Assembly (NCBI GenBank): GCA_021527695.1
Contig: JAKFAO010000011.1
Coordinates: 682,001-746,000 of the forward strand
Reading direction: 5' to 3'
Length of the DNA: 64,000 nucleotides
Source: Naematelia aurantialba
Taxonomy: Eukaryota > Basidiomycota > Tremellomycetes > Tremellales > Naemateliaceae
Each line of letters opens with the position of its first letter. Position 1 is the stretch's first letter. Shown piece by piece: positions 54,007 to 63,948 of this stretch. Both the position numbers and the translations under genes were made by a program. Below the pieces are notes generated by a model. It was not told the DNA's origin. It searched no databases and worked only from the letters and a program-made list of their open reading frames with translations.

Positions 54007-54700
54007 TTATACTGGTCGCAGTGCGCTCAGTGCTTCCAGTCTCTCAGATAATGCATATGGCGCTTGCGATCTATCTAGAGGGTACGTGGTCGATCTACTG
54101 CGTTCGACCTTTCTCGGGCTGCGTATCGGAACCATGCTGGGTCTTGACTCTTGCTGGGTATCGGACACCTGCTGAGCATTGGATCCTCGCAGTGCGGCCG
54201 ACAGGCTCTGGGCGAACAGACGGGCTTCCCTGATACGAGTTCGCCTGAGCTGCAACTGGGTCAATACAACGGTCAGCTGCAGGCTTAGCAGCGACGCTGC
54301 CAGCCAGTATGTTGCGTCGCTCAAGGCTTCCGAGGAGGGATACATGCGTGCAGCAGTCACAACCATCGTCGAAATTGCCAGACTCCTACATTTGCTAGCG
54401 TTAGTATCCTGCACAGTGGGTGAAACGACAGTGGGGGTCCGTGGCATGGACTGACATTGCAGGGGCAGCGGATTCATACATGGCGGATTCGTACTCCCGT
54501 TGCCTGTGCTCGACCATGTCGAGATACCTACCCAGGACCGGGGACTCTTCGTGGGTAGAGCCCGAAGTGGCGTCCTCGGGGTGTCAGTTCACAGAGCCGC
54601 CCTCGGGCTCCTCGTCCTGTGTGAGCCTAGACGTCCCGCCCTCAGTGGTCGAGTCCTTGGTTTCGGGGTGTATGGCCGAGTTATCGCTCTTGTAGGACAT
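54007..54700 (-). pseudogene. Tandem small membrane protein, copy A (in-frame TGA)
   Basis: Paralogue of the genes at 55348 and 56571. Structure complement(join(54007..54385,54456..54700)) keeps the same phase-2 intron with a GTCAGT donor and GATACTAACG branch. The frame from the Met at 54700 (MSYKSDNSAIHPETKDSTTEGG) meets TGA at codon 39 (54584-54586), then continues open in the same frame (HPEDATSGSTHEESPVLGRYLDMVEHRQ) into exon 2. Either copy A is a recent pseudogene, or translation starts at the internal Met at 54517, giving a 146-aa protein. Exon 2 encodes two hydrophobic helices (SLAISTMVVTAARMY, ATYWLAASLLSLQLTVVLTQL) and a longer basic tail than its paralogues. Function unknown. Confidence 0.6.
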
Positions 54701-55347
54701 CGCAACTGATGGAGGTTTGTTTGTTCAATGGATAGGTCTCCCGTTGAAGATCACAAAGATACGAGTTGTGCAAGTGGCAAATGGGAGAAGTGAGGAGCAG
54801 AACGATGCTTCGGGGCTGTATTTATACCTTTGCGTTGCTTACGATGCCGGTGCGTCTTCTGTCATCCGCAAAGCCCGTGAAATTAAACAGACAGCGCATC
54901 CCTTGTACACTCGGAAGGTCATTTGCCTCTGTGGAGCCAGTCCAGCCGCTATCTCTTGTCCGCACAACCGAAAGGTTTGGATACGGCCGAAGTTGCGCAC
55001 AGCTTTGAAAGTTGAAACCATGTTGATTTGCCGATTCTGAGCAAGTTTGGTCTTCTTTGATACGGGGACGGCACTGTTATGCCGACTAGACATCTTCCAT
55101 GCCAGGAATCATAGTGGCCAACTTGGATAATGACGTAACGGACTCTGGTGTCACAGATGTCACAGACTATTGTACGGAAGTGCACGCTGTACCCAGGGAA
55201 CAATCAATGACGGGACCCTTTGGCTGTCAGGGGAGAGCAGCACAGTAAGTATATACTGGACGGACGGCGGTGAGGTTGGGTCAGCGGTCTCAACTGTCAT
55301 CTCATGCATACCATCTGTACGGTATATCCGCTGGCGCTGTAGCTGGT
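54701..55347. other. Spacer upstream of copy A
   Basis: 647 bp. Contains the copy A promoter, and a segment (54897-54945, CATCCCTTGTACACTCGGAA then GTCATTTGCCTCTGTGGAGCC) resembling a block upstream of copy B at 56005-56078. No separate gene recognised. Confidence 0.5.
54818..54827 (-). promoter_or_regulatory. TATA-like element of copy A
   Basis: GTATAAATAC on the minus strand, about 118 bp upstream of the copy A start. Comparable elements lie upstream of copies B and C, and each copy also has a shared leader (GAGTTGTG..AGTGGC on the plus strand) between this element and the start. Confidence 0.5.
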
Positions 55348-55813
55348 CTACTCTGTCCTATGAGAATCCTGCTCGTCCTGGGAAGCGTTGCCCGTGGACG
55401 ACGACGCCCAGGAGTTCAGAGTGTTACCAACTGCCCTCCCTGCCCCCGCAGCTACTGAAGCTGCCAATAAAGTGTTGGAGACAACTTGCAGGGAGGTCTG
55501 CACTGGGTCTGCGCCGTGCGGAGTTCGGCTGAGGGTACTGACGGCAGCATATGTACCCGCCAGAGCAAATCCCCTATTCATTGCAGGGTCAGTATCCTAG
55601 CCGCCAGCTGACAGAGCAGCACTGACAATGTACTGACCCTAAAGACAAATTCGTGGGATTGACCACATCCCTCTGCGTCGTTTGCGAGTCCGTGGACCCG
55701 GCCCTTTGGCCAGTCCCGACGGCGGACTGCCCGCCGGTAGAGCCAGACGGGACGCTGGGGGTGTTCTGCCTCTGGGTATGCTGGGGGCACGTGGAATGGT
55801 TGCGCGGAGGCAT
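55348..55813 (-). CDS. Tandem small membrane protein, copy B
   Basis: Exons complement(join(55348..55573,55638..55813)); 133 aa. The intron has a GTCAGT donor, GATACTGACCC branch block and TAG acceptor, phase 2, as in copies A and C. Exon 2 is 226 nt, exactly the length in copy C. The N-terminus is Ser/Thr/Gln-rich (MPPRNHSTCPQHTQRQNT, PSGSTGGQSAVGTGQ), matching copy C at PSRSTSGETVVGTG. Then come two hydrophobic segments (FALAGTYAAVSTLS, LLAASVAAGAGRAVG) and a polar tail ending QDEQDSHRTE. No signal-peptide pattern and no recognised family. The segments are short and could be membrane hairpins. Confidence 0.65.
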
Positions 55814-56570
55814 CTTCAATCGCCAGTGATGACAGTGATAAACCGTCAATGGGGATCCGAGTTGTGAGTGGCAAAGAGGAATCTGAAGAACAACACGGTT
55901 TGTCAGATTCGGGGCCGTATAAGTGGGGTACAGCACCTGGCTTGGCTTACAAAGCCCTTGACGATCGTGGCCTTCGAGCATCTCGGTCCAAGCTCAGAAG
56001 GCGGCACCTCCCTTGTTAGCTCGGAGAGATGCGCACCCCCTGTAACACTCGGAGAGTGACTTGCCTTTGTGCAGCCGCGAAGGATGGCATCCTTTTTCCT
56101 AGGAAGCAGGTAGGACGAGGCCGCGGCAGACCTCCAGCTTCGACACCAGCGACCGAAATCATCATGTTGCGCACGTGAAAGTCTCAAGGGTTTCTTCGCA
56201 GGGGCAGGATAGCGCGTTGCTATGCCTCGCCGTGCGAGAGGAAACAGTCCACTGCTTGCGGCGGAGACTGTACAGATGAGAGGAGTGTTTGCAATGGGCG
56301 GAGAGGGGTGATGTAGCTCGAAGACTTCGTCTTCCTCTCACGCTGCGAGCAATGGCATCAGGAAGGATATAGTCCACCGAGATACGATGGTCTCTTCTTT
56401 CGTGACGTGTGAGTGACGGGATACCGGCCTTAAAGGGTCATGACTCCCAGCGCTCAGCGCCGTCTTGGCCATTGGGCATAACGAGTTCGCTCGTACATGC
56501 CAACTACACTGAACAAACTCTGTTTCATGCATAGACTCCTGGCAGTGCATCTGCACGGTTCGCTGCCTGT
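55814..56570. other. Spacer upstream of copy B
   Basis: 757 bp containing the copy B promoter and copy C 3' flank. The leader (55858-55890) and the block 56005-56078, which itself contains a doubled CTCGGAGAG motif, recur near the other copies. No other gene recognised. Confidence 0.5.
55917..55923 (-). promoter_or_regulatory. TATA-like element of copy B
   Basis: CTTATAC on the minus strand, about 105 bp upstream of the copy B start, in a GGGGC-GTAT context shared with copy A. Confidence 0.4.
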
Positions 56571-57031
56571 CTACGAGCTCCATTCATACCCCTGCCGGGC
56601 CTGTGAAGCGCTGCGCTGGTACGAGACCTGGGAGTCCCTCGACATAATCGACATGATCGCCGCCGTCCCGGCAGCTCCCCCCCAAAATGAAGCGCAACCC
56701 ACAACCTTCAAAGCCACCTGCCATGGCGGTGTGTCAGGCGGAACGATGCTCAGTGCCAAAACGGTACCAGCAGTAGCCCCGCCAAGTATTGCTAGACTAA
56801 GCCGGGGTCAGTATCCCAGTTCTGTGGTGACGTGAATCGGGGAATGATAGTGTATTGTACTGACACTACGGAACACGGTTGGCTGTCCGGTCGCCTCTGC
56901 GTCGTACGCAAGCTGCTGGAGCCTCGACCAGTCCCGACAACCGTCTCCCCGCTGGTGGAGCGGGATGGGTTGCTGGTGCGGTGGACCCGGCTACCCTGGG
57001 AGGAGGTGTTGGAGTCCGATGGCTGAGACAT
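56571..57031 (-). CDS. Tandem small membrane protein, copy C
   Basis: Exons complement(join(56571..56796,56865..57031)); 130 aa. Same phase-2 intron (GTCAGT ... GATACTGACCCCGGCTTAG). The Ser/Thr-rich N-terminus MSQPSDSNTSSQGSRVHRTS leads to SLAILGGATAGTVLALSIV and VALKVVGCASFWGGAAGTAAI, two Gly/Ala-rich membrane-like helices separated by VPPDTPPW. The tail ends QARQGYEWSS. Start Met chosen because it gives the paralogue length; the frame is open further upstream to 57151. Function unknown; no database family recognised by eye. Confidence 0.65.
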
Positions 57032-58140
57032 ATCTGGCCAAATGATCAGAATGTCAGTGTAAGAGACGAGAAATTCGAGTTGTGTAGTGGCGAATGAGAA
57101 AGTCAGACAGTGCAGCAGGACATCCTTGAGGCCTACGACTATATCGTACATCGCCTTCTGGGAGCTTGGAGCTCTTTGCGTTTACGCATTTCGTTCAAAC
57201 TCCGAAGGCGATGCACCTCTTGTGGATCGGAAGATCACGCAAACGTCGTCATACTCTGGCCTGGCAATGACTCACCGGTGTGTAGCCAGCAATACTCAGA
57301 ATGTAAGTTGCCAATGTAGAGCCGAACTAAGGACGGCGTCCCTCGTCCTTGGGATGTAGTGTCGTCAGAAGCAGACACCGCAAGACTGCCACATTCCACA
57401 TTCGCTTTGTAATTCCATCGCTCTTCTACGCATACACTCCTTGCAGTTGTCCATACCTGAGGTGACCATTCTACTACTGTCGATGCGTGCCCGGCCGGTC
57501 CGACGCGCTGGACAGGGAAGGAGGGCGGGCGACACCGCTGAGAGCTCTGTACACCATCCCGCTGTATCCCGCAGCAGCGCCTTCCTGGGACGCTCAGTGG
57601 CGAATTGGCCCTCTCCGTGTCGAGTCAGAGACGTCGTCTTCTCAGTCTCTGTCCGGTGCTTGAACAATCCTGCTCATTTGAATGGCTGTTCGAGCGCTGA
57701 CCTGGACGTGAACGTGACCGTCAACAAGAGAGAAAACGAGCAGTCTGACCACCTGCCAATGCATCAATGTCCTATTCTACATCCATCCCGCTCGCAGAAT
57801 GTAGTGTGCCCGTGCCCGAAAGTGAGAAGCAGCGAATCCAAGTCCCGCGTCCCGTAATCCCGAGTCCCGAGTCCCGAGTCCTATATCATACAGAAATCCC
57901 ACTCCTGCCCTCTCCACTCCTGCCCCTACAGCCGTTACAGCCCCTACAGCCGTCTGGCGTCTTACTTTCGCCTGCGACATCTCTTGCGCCACGTAAGAGA
58001 AGGGAGATCCACACGTAGCACCGAGCTGCTGCTACTGATGTACCGCTGTCCAACGTGGAATGTCCTTCGTCCTCCTGACGCGTTCTACGTCTCGCAGTAG
58101 TTCGCTGCTCTTCGTAACGCCACACTGGTTACGCCACGCG
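57032..58140. other. Spacer upstream of copy C with possible decayed fourth copy
   Basis: 1.1 kb. Besides the copy C promoter (leader at 57066), 57365-57470 resembles the copy C 3' flank (CTGCAAGGAGTGTATGCG versus CTGCCAGGAGTCTATGCA), so a fourth, decayed copy may lie about 57365-57660. A GTCCCGAG unit repeats three times at 57860-57880, and CCCCTACAGCCGTTACAG repeats near 57925-57955. Confidence 0.45.
57138..57146 (-). promoter_or_regulatory. TATA-like element of copy C
   Basis: CGATATAGT on the minus strand, about 110 bp upstream of the copy C start; position matches the TATA-like elements of copies A and B. Confidence 0.35.
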
Positions 58141-59752
58141 CTACGCCTCTGACGACAGGCTACCAGGAGTCGTGACCATCTCTCCGCGATGCTCGCTCGC
58201 AGCAATGGCCTGTGCTCGCTCGAAATCTGGATCGTCCTCGCCCATCTTCTCCTCTCCACCGTCTCCACCGTCTCCACCGTCTCCACCGTCTCCACCGTCT
58301 CCACCGTCTCCACCCTCCCCACCCTCCTCACCCTCCCCATCCTCCCCACCCTTGAGCTCGTGGTAAAGTTCCTCTGATTTCTCCGCGTAGCCCGGGTCGT
58401 CATCCATACTATCCACAGATTCGACCTTTTCAAGATACCCCTCCGGCACGAGACCCTCGCCTCCTCCTGCCCCGCGTTTAGAAGCAATGACCCATCCCTC
58501 GCCTCCGCCTCTACCGCGGACGTCCACGAGGTCCCCCTCTTGCAGGCCGACCTCGTGTGCCCCCTCGGGGACGAAAGCGTACGCTGCGCGGTAGAGTCCC
58601 CACGGCTCCTCCCCTTCCTCGTCTGAGGCATCGATGTCTTCGTCGGAGAACGCCTCGTAGTCCTCTTCGTGGTCGACCGGGTCTGTTTCCGGAAAGTTCG
58701 AGTCCGAAGTCGACACGGTCGACTGCCGTCCGTGACCCTCTCCACTATCGCCACGGCCACTGCTGCTGCCGCCGCCACCGCCCAACATCGACCGCCAGCC
58801 CAGGAGGCCAAAACCTGCCCATCCTCCTTTCTTGGGCGAGGCCGAGCCGGACTCGGGTGTAGGTGGGGCGGAAGTAGGAAGAGGCAGAGCATAGCGACCG
58901 TGGTACCGATCGTCCGAGGGGGGATATGCATAGTCGCGTATGATGATGTGTGTTAGAGAACTAGGCGTGGACAGGCCGGGACCAGGGGTGCTGAACCCGC
59001 TCGGAGTTGAGAGAGCGGTATGCTCTGGAATGGGAAGCACGGCTAGTGAGTCCCCGACCCCCAGCTCGGAGCCTGGAGGTGTTATCCGTCCCGAATCAGG
59101 GTCAGGCAGGCGCGAGACATTGCCCAACTGGCTGCGTGGACGCGTCGACCCGCGCCTACCACCCCGTAGAGAGGCGGTACCGCTGGTGTTGCCGCTGCCG
59201 CCTTGGGAGGACGAGGTCGACCCAGCCCGGCCGCGGGAGATCGACGGCCCGAGCGCAGGGGATAGGATAGCCGAGGTAGGCCGGCTGGGTGCGGGCGATG
59301 CCGGAGCGGGACGGGATGATTGCAACGAAGAGGTCGAGTAGTGTTTCGTCGGTGAGGGTCGGTGGGGAGCATCTCCGACTACGGGTGAACCGGAAGGCGC
59401 ATGCGCAGGGGCAGAGTGAGATGGGGCACCATTGTCTGTGTCGATGGGTGGAGGAGGCTTGGGTAATGGTATGCCTGTGGCTCGCGGTGAGCTAAAGCCA
59501 TATACAAGAGAAAGCTCGATGGGCAAGGCAGAAAAACAGGGGGTTGAGCAAAACAAACTTTGGCCGGGCGGAGGGAGGCAGTTGGAGAAAATTCAGCGGA
59601 CGCAGATAGCACGTACTGGCAGTTTGCAATTGCTCGCCCTCTCTCAAGGGAGGTAAAGGCGATGTACGCTCCTCATCCTGGTCATCTTTGACGATATCCA
59701 TCGTCTCGCCCATCCCGCCTAGCGGGGCAGACTTCAAGTCGAGACGATCCAA
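58141..59752 (-). CDS. SH3-domain protein (NBP2-like)
   Basis: Exons complement(join(58141..59491,59613..59752)); 496 aa. The intron uses a weak GTGCTA donor chosen for phase; the alternative GTACGT donor three bases away breaks frame. The N-terminal half is Ser/Pro/Arg-rich and disordered. An acidic stretch (EEDYEAFSDEDIDASDEEGEEP) precedes an SH3 domain: LYRAAYAFVPEGAHEVGLQ, EGDLVDVRGRGGGEGWVIAS, GLVPEGYLEKVE, with ALYDF-equivalent AAYAF and the GW of the binding face. Acidic patch then SH3 is the layout of yeast Nbp2, an adaptor linking phosphatases to MAPK and cell-wall signalling, hence the tentative name. The C-terminus carries a GGDGGDGGDGGDGG repeat. Confidence 0.8.
58252..58314 (-). 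repeat. 9-bp coding minisatellite (GGD repeat)
   Basis: CTCCACCGT repeated about seven times on the plus strand. It encodes Gly-Gly-Asp repeats in the SH3 protein, and decays into GGEGGE-type units next to it. Confidence 0.9.
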
Positions 59753-60273
59753 AACTCAGCCGGCGCGCTGGCAACTTAGCACTTGGGGTTACTGCGTATC
59801 GCCGAGACTCCCCACCTGAACTGGGAGTAACAGAGACGACGGCCAGGACGACGGTGGTTGAGTGAGGGAAGGGACGACCAGACGAGGCAAGAGGTGGCTG
59901 AAGTAAGTCTAATGTCGCTTTTGTCCAAACTACGCGGCCGAGCTGAAACACAAAGAACGTCGAGCGCGTGGGATTAAAAAGGCGTGCCATCATCGGACAA
60001 GCCTATCTTTGGAGACCCATTCGAGCTGATTAGGCGCGCTGTCGACTCGGTACCTGAGCAAATGTTGAAACGTTCTTCTGCAAGTGTTGCCAACGTCCAA
60101 AAGCGCAAAAGCCCTGCGCATCCACAAACATCGTTACTCTCCGGTACCACCTTCAATCCGACATCGACGTCGACGTAGCGTCGGCGTAGTATCCCAGCTA
60201 TCTTCCAAATACCCTCGACCTCACATACCAAAACCTTCACTTCCCTCTCCTCGTCGCACATCCAACAACCACA
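59753..60273. other. Divergent intergenic region, SH3 protein / HIS1
   Basis: 521 bp. TCGACGTCGACGTAGCGTCGGC repeats lie at 60165-60188. No gene recognised; presumed bidirectional promoter. The general amino-acid control motif TGACTC was not noticed in the proximal HIS1 promoter. Confidence 0.45.
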
Positions 60274-61701
60274 ATGCCATCCGAGCCTCCCACACCCGTG
60301 CCCCAACCAAATGGCGATCTCACCCCAACCTCGTCTCTCATCCTTCCATCGTCATCCACTTCCATCCTGGTCCAAAACGCCTCATCACGCGCCAACAAGA
60401 GCAGCTTTGGTGCGGAATCGACCATGTCGCTCCTCGTCGAGAGCCTCAAGGATAGGATGTTGTTTGCCGTGCCAAAGAAGGGGAGGTTGATGGAGAAGAC
60501 GCTCGAGCTACTTGCTGGTGAGTTGTGCTACCATCTATGTTATCCATGGCCTATGCCTTTGCGTATTATGGGGATTCCTCTTAGGCTATCTCGTCACTGG
60601 GAGGAGTCTACTTGGCTCAGAACCTTAAGCGGGAATCCAAGCTGGAAAATCCAAGCAATGGAGGAGGATCCAGCCCTCAGATTCTAAAGACCTCTTGAAG
60701 CCGGGAGGACGCTGACAGCGCAGGCGCCGATATCAAATACAACCGTGCGCACCGTCTGGACGTGGCGCTCGTGCAAAATCACCCCATCGCTCTGTAAGAT
60801 ACTCTCTCTGCCATCCGCAGCTGTGCCTGACGACTTTAGTGTCTTCCTGCCCGCCGCCGATATCCCGCGCTTCGTGGCGCTGGGTTCCGTTGCGCTTGGT
60901 ATCACCGGCCAGGACGTTATTGCCGAGTCGACGCATGCGGAACAGATCACCGAGCTGCTCCCGCTGGGCTACGGCAAGTGCTCGTTACAGGTCCAGGTGC
61001 CTGTGTCCGGGCCAAAGCAGAGTATCGAGGAGCTTTCAGGTGGCCGGGTGGCTACGAGCTTCGAAGTGCTTGCGGGAGAGTTCTTTGGCAAGGTCGACGA
61101 GAAGACTGGCAAGGGCAAGACGAAGGTCGAGTATGTGGGCGGCAGCGTCGAGGCGGCCTGTGCGCTTGGTATGGCAGATGGGATAGGTGTGTCCTTTATT
61201 TCGAAATCTCATGAAGAAGTCTGCTGACCATCACAGTCGATCTCGTCGGTACGTTCCCTTCTCGATTGGATCTCGTAGGCTGGGACAAGGCTGACAGACT
61301 TAGAATCCGGAGACACGATGCGCGCAGCTGGACTGCACGCCATTCACACGCTCCTCACATCCGAGGCAGTGCTGATAACGTCTCGTGCGCCGCACCCGTC
61401 GCTCACCCCGGCACTTGCACCGCTCGTGCCCATGCTCAAGTCGCGATTCGCTGGCGTCCTCGCTGCAAAGCGATACGTTTATGCATCATACAACGTCCGA
61501 CGAGAGCAGCTGCCTACGACACTCAAGATCACCCCGGGGCGGAGGGCGGCGACTGTGAGTCCGCTGGACGAGGAAGGCTGGGTAGCTGTCAGTGCAATGG
61601 TCGAGAGGAAGGCGGTGGCGAAGACGATGGACGAGTTGGAGCGCGCGGGAGCCGAGGACATCTTGATCTTTGCCATGGATAATTGTAGGGTAGGCGTATA
61701 G
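60274..61701 (+). CDS. HIS1: ATP phosphoribosyltransferase
   Basis: First step of histidine synthesis: ATP plus PRPP gives phosphoribosyl-ATP, with feedback control by histidine in the family. Exons: join(60274..60517,60724..60793,60840..61186,61237..61248,61304..61701); 356 aa in phase. Signatures: MLFAVPKKGRLMEKTLELLAG, DIKYNRAHRLDVALVQNHPIAL, FLPAADIPRFVALGSVALGITGQDVI, YVGGSVEAACALGMADGIVDLVESGDTMRAAGL across the exon joins. The C-terminal regulatory domain shows KYVYASYNVRRE-like and GRRAATVSPLDEEGW. One exon is only 12 nt (DLV plus split codons). The N-terminal 45 residues before MSLLVESLKDRM are Ser/Thr-rich; the internal Met at 60424 could also serve as start. Confidence 0.94.
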
Positions 61702-62056
61702 AGCCTACCTTGAGTCCATACCTCGAGTACATACATCTCATAATCTGCCAAGCGCAGTTGCAGTCGCGTCACGTCGGTCTGCGCGTTGCTCCTTGACAAT
61801 CATCATTATATGCATGCATGGATCAAGGTCTCAGGTTCGCCAGAGACCGAAAGCACGCAAGCCGCACGCCACAGCCAGGGCTCGGGTTTATTGCCGCCGA
61901 CTCGGCTCCTTCGGCCGGCTCCCGCCTCTTGGTGGGCCAACGGCTGATTAAAGGCCTCTCAACCCTTTGTCCCATCCACTGGCCTTCTGCTGTCCTGATA
62001 TTGCCTCACTACTCCATACTTTTGCCCAAGCCAAACCTCACTCGAAACTAACCAAA
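61702..62056. other. HIS1-SOD1 spacer
   Basis: 355 bp, same-strand genes. Holds the SOD1 promoter; ATTATATGCATGCATGG lies near 61805. No gene recognised. Confidence 0.5.
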
Positions 62057-63607
62057 ATGGTCACTGTGAGTCACCTGCGAGGCGATATGCTTGTTTCTGC
62101 CTGGGGAAAGTACAGCGGCTGACTGTTGGGTTCTCATCGACCGATCGGGGCCTTCTTTCCCGGGCTGCCTCGTCGTATTCTACCTACCTTGTCTCGTCCT
62201 CTGGTCTACCCACCATCCGCTCATGCGCCTAATCGACACGGCCACTCTGGCATTCACACATCCATTGAAACTATCCACACACCCATCGAATATATTCTGG
62301 TCCCGAATAAATCGCTCCGTGACCGACCTCACCACAGGCCGTTGCTGTTCTCAAGGGCGACTCGTCCGTAAAGGGTACCGTCACCTTCACTCAAGAAGCA
62401 GAGGGCTCCCCGGTCACCGTCACCGGCGAGGTGCGTGCTTGGTCACTCTAGTCCTTACTCCCCTCCGCATCCTCCTCTTTCTCCTTACCTTGATTCCCTT
62501 CTCTGCATCACCTTCCTTCCGTATGCCGGCTTTCCCCTCTTCCTTCCATTCTGCCCGGCTTCGCTACCGCGCAATCCAGAAGAATCTCGGGCCCTCCAGC
62601 CTGCACCTGCATCTGCATTGTGTCTCGATCTCCGGCTGACACCGTGGGCAGATCGTGAACCTCGACGCCAACGCCGCCAGGGGCTTCCACATCCAGTACG
62701 TCTCTACCCCCCGTCTTCCAAGAGGAGTCCAAGTTAGTGTTGGTACGGTGCTGATGCCAAGTGCAGCCAGTTTGGTGATGTCACGTGAGTATTCTGTGCC
62801 TGTTACCCATCACTTGAACGTCTCAGCTGGTCTTGAAGTCGCCCTCAGAACTACTCGTCACCCACTTTGGAAGCAGCCTTGAAATGGACTCGGATGCTGA
62901 CACTAATAGTAACGGCTGCACCTCGGCTGGAGCGCACTTCAACCCGCACGGCAAGAACCACGGTGCTCCCGAGGACTCGGAGAGGCACATTGGTGATCTC
63001 GGTGAGTCTTGCGCGTATTCGCTACAGAACAAGTTCTCGGACCCCGAGCCGTTCTCTGTATCGCTCGCATTGCCTGCTCCCCCGTTTAGTCTCTGCACGT
63101 GGCGCTAGTCCTTTCCTAGAGGGACAGAATGGAACCAGAATACGATCCCGTTCTTATCTTCACGGAATGCGGACACATGGCTCTCGAAGAATGCCGCTGA
63201 CCGCGCCCAGGCAACGTGAAGACCGACAGCTCGGGCACCGCGACCATCAAGCTTTCCGACAAGCTCATCTCGCTCTTTGGCCCGCAAAGCATCGTTGGCC
63301 GCAGCGTCGTCGTCCACTCGGGCACTGACGACCTTGGCAAGGGCGGCCACGCCGACTCGCTCAAGACTGGCAACGCCGGCGGCCGAGCTGCTTGCGGCGT
63401 CATGTGCGTTTAGTTTCACACTCTCACATTCGTCCAACACGCTGTGTCACTGTTTGGTATTCATCCACCACCCTATTCCACACTTTTCGTATCCAGCTCT
63501 ATTTCGCACTGTCACCTCCATCCTTCACTCGAGCGGTGCCTATCTGTTCTTCTTGATCAGCAACAAGGTTTGGGAGCTGACACTATCACAGTGGCCTCGC
63601 TGCCTAA
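62057..63607 (+). CDS. SOD1: Cu/Zn superoxide dismutase
   Basis: Converts superoxide to hydrogen peroxide and oxygen, mainly in the cytosol. Exons: join(62057..62065,62338..62430,62652..62695,62767..62784,62910..63001,63211..63403,63592..63607); 154 aa, the standard length. The first exon is 9 nt (MVT) and another 18 nt. Copper and zinc ligands are visible: [53 protein letters not shown]. The disulfide Cys is in GRAACGVIGLAA at the C-terminus. The last five codons come from a 16-nt exon after a CTGACACTATCACAG acceptor. Reading through its donor would give a false ...GVMCV end. Confidence 0.96.
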
Positions 63608-63935
63608 GTATGGTCGTGCAGTAGAAAGCAAGCCACGCGAAAGGAGATCAGATTGTTTGGTCAGCGTAGTCTAGTCGAAGTAAATCCGGATGCAGTCGTG
63701 TGAAGCCGAATAGAAAAGTGCATCTATGTGTAGCTGAGGGTGAAACCAGCTCTCCCACGGGTTGGTTTTCCGGGCGCGTCGATCGCCGCGTTCATGGTGT
63801 CACGCTACATGCAGCAATCCAGCCTGCTCACTAGACAGCTATAGCAGCAGCCAGCACGCAGCAGGGCGCAGGCGGGAGCACCGGCGCAACTGGACCTCGC
63901 GAGCTCGAGATTCGTGACGACTGGACAACTGCGAG
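63608..63935. other. Spacer downstream of SOD1
   Basis: 328 bp with no gene recognised. GCAGCAGCCAGCACGCAGCA lies near 63845. It presumably contains the promoter of the gene starting at the right edge. Confidence 0.45.
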
Positions 63936-63948
63936 ATGGGTATCAAAG
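63936..63948 (+). CDS. Possible first exon of FEN1/RAD27 flap endonuclease (window edge)
   Basis: ATGGGTATCAAAG followed by a GTCAGT donor encodes MGIK plus a split Gly codon. MGIKG is the invariant start of FEN1/RAD27 flap endonucleases, where the N-terminal glycine enters the active site. Only 13 coding bases are inside the window, so this is a pattern match and may be chance. Confidence 0.35.

Noticed and set aside
54566..54590. GT..AG pair that would remove the TGA of copy A as an intron
   Set aside because: The interval is about 18 nt, too short for a spliceosomal intron.
63390..63414. CAAX-like end (CGVMCV then stop) that could suggest a pheromone precursor
   Set aside because: It is read-through of the last SOD1 donor; splicing to 63592 restores the SOD1 C-terminus.
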